Shown here in pieces: positions 1-6,283 of a DNA stretch of 8,626 nt. The stretch comes from JAHIZC01 sp043813305 (GTDB lineage: Bacteria; Omnitrophota; Gorgyraeia; Gygaellales; Profunditerraquicolaceae). Position 1 is the first letter of the stretch, and each line of letters opens with the position of its first letter. The stretch spans positions 1 through 8,626 of the forward strand of contig JBDRLC010000061.1 of assembly GCA_043813305.1 (NCBI GenBank). The letters are read 5' to 3'. The translations under genes and the position numbers were made by a program. The notes under the pieces are model-generated. The model was not told the origin of the DNA, ran no database searches, and saw nothing but the letters and a program-made list of their open reading frames with translations.

Positions 1-117
1 AAATTGCTTCCTCCTTCGCAGGACTAAAAAAAGCTTCTTCTACCGCCATGTAGCCTTTACCATTTGACTTCGCTTTAGAGTTCTGCTTCAGTAAACTTTA
101 GGGCTACTTAAACTACC

Positions 118-144
118 CCCTTATTTTAGTAAAATACGAAAGGG
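118..144 (-). terminator. weak stem-loop downstream of the methyltransferase gene
   Basis: CCCTT (118-122) can pair with AAGGG (140-144), and ATTTT (123-127) with AAAAT (131-135) around a 3-nt loop; four bases on one side (136-139) bulge out. It begins about 10 nt after the methyltransferase stop, where a terminator is expected. The stem is AT-rich and no clear U-run follows on the minus strand, so this is only a tentative terminator. Confidence 0.25.
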
Positions 145-153
145 AAGGCAAAA

Positions 154-816
154 TTATAAATATAACTTATTATGCCAGACTAAACAACCTTTGTTTTCGA
201 TTTCCCCTTCCAGAGCTAGCCAATCTTGGCCATCTAATACATCACGGTACCCTGGAGCATAATATACTATACGAATTTTCCGCGGATTGGCAATTAGGGA
301 GTCTTTAATATTACTAATCACTTTCTCTAGTGTTAATTTGCCAAAAGGATTAAATATAAAAAATATGTTTCCCGCATCTACATTAAAGTTAACGACATCT
401 TCATTAATGAATTCTATGGGCGTCCTATTTATCCTTAAATTTTTATTATTTTGCCTAGCGATATCTATTAAACTTTTGTCCAATTCTATACCGATAACTT
501 TCTTTAATCTCTTTAAGGCTACAAAAAAGACCACTCTGCCTTTACCGCAACCCAAATCTACAAAAACATCATTAGGAGACAATTTAAGATAAGTAATCAT
601 TTTTTCTAACCTACCATATGGGCTGGGACTATAAGCAACCATATCCTTATTGTAACTAATGTCTTCTATTGCCGTATAATACCCTGTTGTTTCTACCCCC
701 AGCATCTTATCGTAATAATGGCCTTTCACGAGCGAGCATTTATGACGTAGAGAACGATAAAAATTATTGATTGGTCCTATTAAATAATGTTTAACCAATA
801 AAGATATGAAATTCAT
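154..816 (-). CDS. class I SAM-dependent methyltransferase, substrate unknown
   Basis: This 220-residue protein is a probable cytoplasmic methyltransferase using S-adenosylmethionine. Counting from the ATG at 814-816, residues 84-95 (VFVDLGCGKGRV) are the glycine-rich SAM-binding motif I. VIGIEL at 107-112 carries the acidic residue (E111) that usually binds the SAM ribose, NED at 138-140 fits the adenine-binding acidic motif, and FNPFG at 155-159 fits motif IV. The N-terminal 60 residues match no fold I recognise and probably help select the substrate. The frame can be extended to a TTG at 847-849, but that would place the -10 promoter box (836-841) inside the gene. The ATG is preceded by GAGGG (825-829) with 8-nt spacing, so I prefer it. 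The gene stands alone. The class is clear from the motifs; the substrate (protein, small molecule or RNA) cannot be told from sequence. Confidence 0.85.
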   Translation of the reverse strand: MNFISLLVKHYLIGPINNFYRSLRHKCSLVKGHYYDKMLGVETTGYYTAIEDISYNKDMVAYSPSPYGRLEKMITYLKLSPNDVFVDLGCGKGRVVFFVALKRLKKVIGIELDKSLIDIARQNNKNLRINRTPIEFINEDVVNFNVDAGNIFFIFNPFGKLTLEKVISNIKDSLIANPRKIRIVYYAPGYRDVLDGQDWLALEGEIENKGCLVWHNKLYL

Positions 817-835
817 TGTCTTTTCCCTCGCCCTA

Positions 836-844
836 ATTATACCA
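836..844 (-). promoter_or_regulatory. extended -10 promoter of the methyltransferase gene
   Basis: The minus strand reads TGGTATAAT: a perfect TATAAT (836-841) with the upstream TG of an extended -10 element. No good -35 hexamer is seen 16-18 bp further upstream, which is usual for this class. Transcription would start near 829, giving a leader of about 12 nt that begins at the Shine-Dalgarno sequence. It also argues against the upstream TTG start at 847-849. Confidence 0.6.
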
Positions 845-883
845 CTCAATATTAAAACTAGTTAAATATCATTCAAATACCTT

Positions 884-916
884 AAAACAAAGAATCTCCG
901 TAAGTGCTTCACGGAG
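884..916 (-). terminator. intrinsic terminator after the tRNA-like locus
   Basis: On the minus strand CTCCGT (911-916) pairs with ACGGAG (896-901). The stem is extended by one G-U and one A-U pair around a 5-nt loop, giving about 8 bp. It is followed by ATTCTTTGTTTT (884-895), a T-rich tail typical of Rho-independent termination. It lies upstream of the methyltransferase promoter and would end transcripts from the tRNA-like locus and any read-through from the hydrolase gene. Confidence 0.6.
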
Positions 917-965
917 TTTATAGTTACAACAAATTCAATGGGTTATGAAATCTGCTCGGTTCGCT

Positions 966-1003
966 TTATGAGATACCTGCTCTACCACTCAAGCTATGGC
1001 CAT
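966..1003 (-). pseudogene. 5' half of a tRNA-Met(CAU)-like gene, 3' half missing
   Basis: Read on the minus strand, this has the first half of a tRNA. There is a 7-nt acceptor strand (997-1003), U8 and A9 (995-996), a D-arm whose 4-bp stem GCTT/GAGC (991-994 with 979-982) encloses GAGTGGTA, and an A at position 26. An anticodon-stem strand GGTAT (973-977) follows, then a 7-nt loop CTCATAA (966-972) with anticodon CAT. After the loop the expected ATACC is replaced by AGCGA, which pairs only at its first base. No T-arm, variable loop or acceptor partner (a TGGCC-like strand) follows down to 850. A working tRNA therefore cannot form from the contiguous sequence. I read it as a fragment of an elongator tRNA-Met gene; chance resemblance is less likely because the D-arm and anticodon loop are both intact. 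Confidence 0.6.
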
Positions 1004-1015
1004 AAAGCTAAAAAT

Positions 1016-1044
1016 ATAATACTATCTTATTGATGTTTTGGCAA
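1016..1044 (-). promoter_or_regulatory. sigma70-type promoter upstream of the tRNA-like fragment
   Basis: TTGCCA (1039-1044; 5 of 6 bases match the -35 consensus) and TATTAT (1016-1021; 5 of 6 match the -10) are separated by exactly 17 bp. The expected start near 1009 is about 6 nt before the tRNA-like 5' end, the usual position for a stable-RNA promoter. It lies just after the hydrolase stop and suggests the truncated tRNA locus may still be transcribed. Confidence 0.6.
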
Positions 1045-1079
1045 GGTAAAATTATGCAGGGATTAACTAACCTATTCAT

Positions 1080-1937
1080 CTACTTCGCCTTGGACAGCCA
1101 ATTAACGACTTCCTGGTAGGCTCCTGAGGGTAATGTATGCGTTCCTTCCGGGACTACTTTATATTCTATGATTGCCCCATTTCTTTCTAACTTTTTTTTA
1201 GTTAAATTAAATTCGCTAATCCGTATACTCTCATCCTTACGCCCATGAACCATATAAAACCATTGTCCTCTCGCGCTATTTAAATTATTTTCAGCTCCAA
1301 AGCTTAATCTACCTCCGCTTATAACTCCGATAGCGAAAAATTTATCTGGATTACGCAAACTCAAAGCCATGGACATCATACCTCCTGCTGAAGTTCCTGC
1401 GATATAGACCTTATTCTTTGACGCCGGGTATTCCTCTGCCAGAGAGAGTATTATATTAGAAATTTTTGAATAAAGCTTATCTACATCAGAATTTGAACGG
1501 ATGCGGCTATAATCGATGTCTAAATCTACAACGATAAAACCTTTTCTGCCTGCATAAAAAGCCCAATTATTGATATCTTGCTTTGCGCTAATCCCCCATC
1601 CTGGCAAACAAATCAAAAAAGGCGTAGGTTGAGCAGAAGAGGTATCTTTCGGAATAAATAACATGTAACCGCTCTTCGAACGGTCAATTAATCCAGTTTT
1701 TAAAGATGCTTGTGAAGAATCGCTCTGTAGAGAAGATATTTTATCTGTTATTATATTTTTAATTAAGTTCTTATTGTAATAAACAGACTCTCCATCAGCT
1801 GTCTCTACCTCTATATAGGTCTCTGTATCTTCTATAATCTTGCCTGCAATTTCCTTACCCGACTTAAGCATAATAGTTTCAGCAAAACAAACTAAAGGCG
1901 CTGTTAATAATACAGCTATTAAAGTTATCTTTTTCAT
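1080..1937 (-). CDS. exported alpha/beta hydrolase (esterase-like) with small N-terminal beta-rich domain
   Basis: This 285-residue protein starts with a clear signal peptide: MKK, a hydrophobic core to about residue 15, and probable cleavage after CFA at 17-19. It should act in the periplasm or outside the cell. Residues about 20-65 (TIMLKSGKEIAGKI and following) are a short beta-rich module resembling the SH3/Sm-like 'xxLKxGxxxxGxI' segments of exported PVC-type proteins. From about residue 88 an alpha/beta hydrolase fold follows: LPGWG (111-115) fits the oxyanion-hole region, GTSAGG (181-186) holds the nucleophile Ser183, HGRKD ends in the likely acid Asp235, and EGTH ends in the likely His267. 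The complete triad suggests an active serine esterase or peptidase of the PHB-depolymerase/dienelactone-hydrolase type; the substrate is unknown. The ATG is preceded by AAGGGA (1944-1949) at 6-nt spacing. Confidence 0.85.
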   Translation of the reverse strand: MKKITLIAVLLTAPLVCFAETIMLKSGKEIAGKIIEDTETYIEVETADGESVYYNKNLIKNIITDKISSLQSDSSQASLKTGLIDRSKSGYMLFIPKDTSSAQPTPFLICLPGWGISAKQDINNWAFYAGRKGFIVVDLDIDYSRIRSNSDVDKLYSKISNIILSLAEEYPASKNKVYIAGTSAGGMMSMALSLRNPDKFFAIGVISGGRLSFGAENNLNSARGQWFYMVHGRKDESIRISEFNLTKKKLERNGAIIEYKVVPEGTHTLPSGAYQEVVNWLSKAK

Positions 1938-1955
1938 ACAATATCCCTTTTTCTA

Positions 1956-1964
1956 ATTATATCA
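1956..1964 (-). promoter_or_regulatory. extended -10 promoter of the hydrolase gene
   Basis: The minus strand reads TGATATAAT, a perfect TATAAT (1956-1961) with the extended -10 TG. The hexamer 17 bp upstream (TACCAT) is a poor -35. Transcription would start about 12 nt before the ATG, so the Shine-Dalgarno AAGGGA lies at the very 5' end of the message. The hydrolase is therefore probably a separate unit from rpoD. Confidence 0.6.
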
Positions 1965-2008
1965 CTATGCATTTTAAAATGGTAGCGGATTCAGTAGATT
2001 TTATGTTG

Positions 2009-2083
2009 TGTTAGCGGGTGGCTTGGTGTGATTTCGAGCCGCGTGGTGCGGTGAGAAACACACCAAGACAGGACCCGCTAACA
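2009..2083 (-). repeat. 75-nt near-perfect long hairpin downstream of rpoD (REP/MITE-like or structured RNA)
   Basis: The outer arms TGTTAGCGGGT (2009-2019) and ACCCGCTAACA (2073-2083) are perfect 11-bp inverted repeats. Inside them CTTGGTGTG (2022-2030) pairs with CACACCAAG (2059-2067), TTTC (2032-2035) with GAAA (2055-2058), and CCGC (2039-2042) with GCGG (2048-2051), leaving a 5-nt loop. That is 28 Watson-Crick pairs. GAG (2036-2038) opposite TGA (2052-2054) can add two tandem G-A contacts and a G-U. It begins 25 nt after the rpoD stop on the minus strand. No U-tract follows, so it is not a standard intrinsic terminator, although so long a helix could still stop polymerase or protect the rpoD 3' end. 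It could also be a dispersed palindromic repeat. Confidence 0.75.
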
Positions 2084-2108
2084 GTAGAGAAGATTTACTT
2101 ATATGGAA

Positions 2109-3647
2109 TTAATATTCTCGTTGGTGGGCGAGAGTCATATCCAGAAAAGTACGCAGCCTTCTGGAACGGGTAGGGTGCCTGAGTTTCTTAAGCGCCTTGG
2201 CCTCAATCTGGCGGACCCTCTCGCGCGTGACCTTAAAAACATTACCCACTTCCTCAAGCGTACGCGGACAGGCATCATTTATCCCGAAGCGCAGAATCAA
2301 TATCTTTTTTTCTCTCTCGGTAAGTGTATTTAAAGCCGAATTCATCTCATCTTTGAGCATCGAACGCACAGTTTCGCTTGCCGGAGATACAGCTTTCTTA
2401 TCCTGAATAAAATCTCCGAAATTAGTATCCCCTTCGTCTCCGATCGGCATCTGTAAGGATATAGGCTCCTGTGCGATCTTCAATATCGACTTTACCTTCT
2501 CCTGAGGAAGCCTCATCTTCTGGGCTATCTCTTCCGGCAGAGGTTCTCTGCCGTTCTCCTGGACAAAAACACGCGAAAAACGAATTATCTTATTTATCGT
2601 CTCAGTCATATGTACGGGAATCCTGATTGTACGGGCCTGATCGGCTATAGATCGGGTTATCGCCTGTCTAATCCACCACGTAGCATAAGTAGAAAACTTA
2701 TACCCTCTTTTATATTCAAATTTCTCAACCGCCCTCATCAAACCGATATTCCCCTCCTGTATTAAATCCAGAAAAGAAAGCCCCCGGTTAGTGTATTTCT
2801 TAGCGATGCTTACTACTAACCTCAGATTCGCCTCGACTAATTTCTTTTTAGTGCGGTTGAATTTTAAGCGGGCAGACTTTATTACCTTTATCTGCTCCTT
2901 AATTTTATTATAGGAACCGCCTAATTGCTTTAATACCGAACGTTTCTTCAATATATTGCGCTTAGTTCTCTTGCGGCTCAAGTAGTCCAACTCCCTCAAA
3001 AGATATCCTAGCCGGCGTACTATCGCCTCGACTACCGATGTAGTAAAGTTGAATTTCATCAATAGGTTAACCGTATTACTATTACTACGCGTAAGTCTTA
3101 TTTGCTGTATGATCCTTTTGACTTTATTGACGATATTTCTGCTTTTCGCTTTAATATCCTCCTTGACTACCTCTTCAGCATTAAGCCTTCCTTCAATTAT
3201 CTGATCTGCCACAAGTAACATCTCATTACGGGCGAATTTCGTAACTAAAGCTGCCCGCTTAAACTTCTCCTCGGCATCCTCGATTTTCTTAGCCAATTCA
3301 ATCTCATCCTCTCGGGAAAGCAAAGAGATCGACCCCATCTGCTTAAGATACATCTTCACCGGATCATCCAAAGGCAGAAAGCGTTCCTCCACCTTCAGTT
3401 GTTCACTGAGGAGCTCTTTTAAGTTTTGTGAGGTTTTCTTCTCATTCGATCTTTCCTCCTCCTTCTCAACCAACTGTATATCTTCATTACCCAGCATATC
3501 GAAAAGCCGGTCGATATCTTCTGAGGAAGATAACTCTTTAGGCAAAAGTTCATTTACTTCATCATAGGTAAGAAAGCCTTTCTGCCTCCCTATGGCAATA
3601 ATTTTCTCTACGTCTTTACTTTTGCTTAGGTAATTTTTCTTTTTCAT
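2109..3647 (-). CDS. rpoD: RNA polymerase primary sigma factor (sigma70/SigA)
   Basis: This is the 512-residue housekeeping sigma factor that directs core RNA polymerase to TTGACA/TATAAT promoters. An acidic region 1.1-like N-terminus covers about residues 9-65. Region 1.2 is at 94-123 (DDPVKMYLKQMGSISLLSRE). A lysine/arginine-rich non-conserved stretch at about 125-265 follows. The region 2 core runs from about 267 to 332, including NLRLVVSIAKKYTNRGL and the -10 recognition and melting segment YKFSTYATWWIRQAITR (316-332). Region 3 begins at HMTE (346-349), and region 4.2 (about 455-490, TLEEVGNVFKVTRERVRQIE) is the -35-binding helix-turn-helix. All hallmark blocks are intact, and full regions 1.1, 1.2 and 3 mark it as a group 1 factor. 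It is the last gene of the operon, 7 nt after dnaG. The good consensus promoters in this window fit the specificity expected of it. Confidence 0.97.
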   Translation of the reverse strand: MKKKNYLSKSKDVEKIIAIGRQKGFLTYDEVNELLPKELSSSEDIDRLFDMLGNEDIQLVEKEEERSNEKKTSQNLKELLSEQLKVEERFLPLDDPVKMYLKQMGSISLLSREDEIELAKKIEDAEEKFKRAALVTKFARNEMLLVADQIIEGRLNAEEVVKEDIKAKSRNIVNKVKRIIQQIRLTRSNSNTVNLLMKFNFTTSVVEAIVRRLGYLLRELDYLSRKRTKRNILKKRSVLKQLGGSYNKIKEQIKVIKSARLKFNRTKKKLVEANLRLVVSIAKKYTNRGLSFLDLIQEGNIGLMRAVEKFEYKRGYKFSTYATWWIRQAITRSIADQARTIRIPVHMTETINKIIRFSRVFVQENGREPLPEEIAQKMRLPQEKVKSILKIAQEPISLQMPIGDEGDTNFGDFIQDKKAVSPASETVRSMLKDEMNSALNTLTEREKKILILRFGINDACPRTLEEVGNVFKVTRERVRQIEAKALKKLRHPTRSRRLRTFLDMTLAHQREY

Positions 3648-3654
3648 AACTCTC

Positions 3655-3660
3655 TCACCT
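3655..3660 (-). promoter_or_regulatory. rpoD Shine-Dalgarno overlapping the dnaG stop codon
   Basis: The minus strand AGGTGA (3655-3660) is a strong ribosome-binding site 7 nt before the rpoD ATG (3645-3647). Its last three bases, TGA (3655-3657), are the dnaG stop codon. Ribosomes ending dnaG therefore sit on the rpoD start site, which suggests translational coupling of primase and sigma factor. Confidence 0.75.
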
Positions 3661-5409
3661 TTTCTTGACTAAACTATTGAATTCCTCTATAAGTGCCCTA
3701 AGCGTACCTTCATCCCCGGAATCTTGAGCTGTTTTTATCTGGACGCCAAGCTGCTCCTTTTTAGATTTTAATTTATCGCTCTTCAAACGCAGAATACAAT
3801 CGTTGATAATCTTCTCATGGTCTTGTTCGGAAACCTCTGGCAGAAACATAGATTCACACAAGATCTGAGATACGTCTTCGCCACTACAGTGATTAATCAG
3901 GAAATTCGGTTCGATCTGCTTGCCTTGCTCAACTAATTCAAACATAGTGGATACGATTTTCGCAGTCCTTTCGTCGTGGAAATCAGAAGGCTCTAGACTC
4001 TGCTTGATCGTTTCGATCAGTTCATTTTCTTCCAGCATTAATTTAATCAATAATTTCTCCGTGGGCTTTATATTTAATGCCCTCTTCTGGACCGTTGTAT
4101 TGAAATCTGCATATCCTCTCTCGGGTTTTATTTTCCTCGCCTCCTCTAATAATGCAGACTCTCCTATATCCAATTCACCGGCCAGCTTCCTTATATATTC
4201 CGATTTTAGAACCGCATTCTTAAATTTGTTTATACTCTCAAGCATAGCAGATGCGATCTTGGCTTTATCTTCTATATTGTTTGAATCATAACGGGTTTTT
4301 AGAATTTTCATTTTATAATCAAGCAGGTTATACGCCGAAGATATCATCTCCTTTAACCGTCCAATACCTTCGTTTCGTACTAGCGAATCAGGATCAGAGC
4401 CTTTTGGCAGAGAGACGACCTTAACGTTCATCCCCTCCTCGATAAATATATCCAGGCTTCTCAATGTAGCTAATTCGCCTGCAGTATCTCCGTCATAAAC
4501 CATCACCGCATTATGGGTATATCTTTTTAAGAGTCTTACCTGATCAATTGTAAGTGCCGTCCCCGAAGAAGCAACGATATTCCTTAATCCTTCCTGATAG
4601 GGTATGATCAGATCGAGATACCCCTCCACGACCACAACGCAGTCTTCATCCCTGATGCTGTCTTTAGTAAGATTTAATCCGTATAGATTGCGCCCCTTGG
4701 TGTATATCAGAGTCTCAGGAGAATTGATGTATTTCGGTAATGATTTATCAAGTACCCTGGCTCCAAAACCCAAAGTCCTAGATTTAATATCCAGGATAGG
4801 AAAAAGAATTCGATTACGAAATCTATCATAATAACCGCCGCCGGATTTTGTCAAAGCAAGGCCCGCTTTCTCAATCAACGAAAGTTCAAAATTTTTCGTC
4901 CTTAAGAAATTAATCAAGCTATCCCATTTATCCTGCGCATATCCAAGTTTAAAGAGCATAGCCGTCTCCCTCTTCAGATTGCGCTCTAGGAGGTAATCTA
5001 AAGGCACCCCTCCTATAGGATAATTTATATTCTTTTCGTAAAAAACAACGGCTGCTTCATTTATTTTATAAAGTTGAGTAATCATGCTGGTAGCCCTGGA
5101 ATCTTGGGTATTCAGCTTAGGTAAAACCACGCCTGCTTTTTTCGCTAAGATTTCGACTGCCTCTGGAAAATCTATACGTTCATAACGCGTCAAGAATTTA
5201 AAGGCGTTACCTGACTCTCCACAACCAAAACAATGATATATCTGGCGGTCAGGAGAAACCATAAAAGAAGCCGTCTTTTCATGATGGAAAGGGCATACGG
5301 CCTTAAAATTCCGGCCTGCCCGCTTCAAGGGTATGAATCCGGAGATAACCTCAACGATATTAACCCGGCCTAAAATATCATCCAATAGATTCTCAGGAAT
5401 ACGCGCCAT
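3655..5409 (-). CDS. dnaG: DNA primase
   Basis: DnaG makes the RNA primers for lagging-strand and restart DNA synthesis at the replication fork, working with the replicative helicase. The 584-residue protein has the usual three parts. The N-terminal CHC2 zinc finger uses Cys39, His42, Cys60 and Cys63 (CPFH and CFGC). The catalytic core has the basic DRFRNR motif (195-200) and a TOPRIM domain with Glu262 (VEGYLD) and Asp306/Asp308 (YDGDTAG), the expected metal ligands, followed by DPDSLV at 339-344. A C-terminal helical region from about 445 would contact DnaB. Length is normal for the family. Its start overlaps the end of the NIF3-like gene by 17 nt, and only a modest GAGTGAG-type ribosome site precedes the ATG, so translation is probably coupled to the upstream gene. 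Confidence 0.97.
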   Translation of the reverse strand: MARIPENLLDDILGRVNIVEVISGFIPLKRAGRNFKAVCPFHHEKTASFMVSPDRQIYHCFGCGESGNAFKFLTRYERIDFPEAVEILAKKAGVVLPKLNTQDSRATSMITQLYKINEAAVVFYEKNINYPIGGVPLDYLLERNLKRETAMLFKLGYAQDKWDSLINFLRTKNFELSLIEKAGLALTKSGGGYYDRFRNRILFPILDIKSRTLGFGARVLDKSLPKYINSPETLIYTKGRNLYGLNLTKDSIRDEDCVVVVEGYLDLIIPYQEGLRNIVASSGTALTIDQVRLLKRYTHNAVMVYDGDTAGELATLRSLDIFIEEGMNVKVVSLPKGSDPDSLVRNEGIGRLKEMISSAYNLLDYKMKILKTRYDSNNIEDKAKIASAMLESINKFKNAVLKSEYIRKLAGELDIGESALLEEARKIKPERGYADFNTTVQKRALNIKPTEKLLIKLMLEENELIETIKQSLEPSDFHDERTAKIVSTMFELVEQGKQIEPNFLINHCSGEDVSQILCESMFLPEVSEQDHEKIINDCILRLKSDKLKSKKEQLGVQIKTAQDSGDEGTLRALIEEFNSLVKKR

Positions 5410-6283
5410 TTCTTCTCACTCTTTTGAATCCCGAACAGCTGACCACTCGGAATTTCTTTTTGGCGGACCTTTCGATCCGATCAAGGAGTAAATTAAGTCC
5501 CAGAGTATCGCTGGATATATGCCCGGCGATAATTACATTCAAATTTGCATCTTTTACTTTTCTAAGATGCTCCTCACTTAAATGCATGGAAAGTAAAGTC
5601 CTCACTCCTTCTTTATAAAGCTTATCGTATATATCCTTAGGCCCCTCAGTACCTCCGGTCATCTCAATCAGAACCTTCCCCACCGCTCTTGCGGGATTGC
5701 CTAGAATGATACGCGGACCGGAAGAATTCCTGGCTGCCTCCTTATATTCGGGGATATCGATCAATAAGTCGATCATATCCCTAAGCTTCAGCGGTTTTTC
5801 TTTCTTGATCAAATCTTTCATAAAATGAAATGCATGATTATCCGCGGGTGTATGAATGCAGATCAATGGTAAATCCAGAAGCCTGGCTGTATCTATGGGC
5901 CGCGTATGGTTCTGCGGCAAAATCCTTCTTTTAACTTCTTCTCTTCTTTCCTCTAAAAACTTCTTCGCGACTTCCCTTGAGAGTCCGACCTGCTTTAATA
6001 TATCGACTTGTACTTTCATCACCTCGGATAATTCCGCATAAGCCCTGCCTTCCGGGTGATGAGCGACAACTAAATCCAGGCCTTCTCGCTCCCGGATCCT
6101 ATCCGCCAGGAGAAGTTCAGCCGACTCAATATCGATACCAACCATTAACTTATTTATCTCACTGTCGGATTTACCGTAAAGTATCGCGGTATCAGCATAA
6201 GCGTTGATAGCCTTCTTATTCTTTCTGGGATCACGGTCCCTGCCGAATTCCACAGCCTTTTTATAAAAAGATAATAACTTCAT
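5393..6283 (-). CDS. NIF3-like (NGG1p-interacting factor 3 family) metal-binding protein
   Basis: This 296-residue soluble protein has histidine-rich blocks typical of the NIF3/YqfO/YbgI fold, which carries a two-metal centre inside toroidal oligomers. VVAHHPEG (72-79) matches the family's HHP signature near the N-terminal third. IHTPADNH (143-150) and AGHISSDT (253-260) supply further likely ligands (His144, Asp148, His150, His255). The biochemical role of the family is unsettled; hydrolase and GTP-cyclohydrolase-like activities have been suggested. The last block differs from the usual C-terminal H-x3-E pattern, reading HISSD, so the metal site may be altered. It overlaps cvpA by 4 nt (ATGA) and dnaG by 17 nt. 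In Bacillus a NIF3 gene (yqfO) also lies close to dnaG-sigA, which supports the assignment. No strong Shine-Dalgarno precedes the ATG, consistent with coupling. Confidence 0.72.
   Translation of the reverse strand: MKLLSFYKKAVEFGRDRDPRKNKKAINAYADTAILYGKSDSEINKLMVGIDIESAELLLADRIREREGLDLVVAHHPEGRAYAELSEVMKVQVDILKQVGLSREVAKKFLEERREEVKRRILPQNHTRPIDTARLLDLPLICIHTPADNHAFHFMKDLIKKEKPLKLRDMIDLLIDIPEYKEAARNSSGPRIILGNPARAVGKVLIEMTGGTEGPKDIYDKLYKEGVRTLLSMHLSEEHLRKVKDANLNVIIAGHISSDTLGLNLLLDRIERSAKKKFRVVSCSGFKRVRRNGAYS

Noticed and set aside
287..592. Plus-strand open frame of 101 codons inside the methyltransferase gene
   Set aside because: It is antisense to a gene with clear SAM-binding motifs and has no recognisable domain.
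941..966. Possible T-arm or tRNA 3' half completing the tRNA-like fragment
   Set aside because: TTTCATAACCC faintly resembles a T-loop, but its flanks do not pair, and neither the anticodon 3' strand (beyond its first base) nor an acceptor 3' strand is present.
900..1009. tmRNA or group I intron interrupting a tRNA
   Set aside because: The non-tRNA part is only about 60-70 nt before the terminator, no 3' tRNA half follows, and no tag-peptide frame or intron core is visible.
1971..1980. ATTTTAAAAT palindrome as an operator for the hydrolase gene
   Set aside because: It is a simple 10-bp AT palindrome of a kind common in AT-rich intergenic DNA; nothing else points to a binding site.
2009..2083. 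Standard Rho-independent terminator of rpoD
   Set aside because: The stem is far longer than usual and the minus-strand sequence after it (CACAACATAAAATC) has no U-run.
2103..2333. Plus-strand open frame over the 3' end of rpoD
   Set aside because: It is antisense to the highly conserved sigma region 4; its composition is explained by the opposite strand.
3920..4291. Plus-strand hydrophobic open frame of 123 codons within dnaG
   Set aside because: It mirrors the helical C-terminal coding region of dnaG. The apparent hydrophobicity comes from reading Lys/Glu-rich codons in antisense.
5856..6207. Two overlapping plus-strand frames within the NIF3-like gene
   Set aside because: Both are short, lack ribosome sites and domains, and oppose a well-supported gene.
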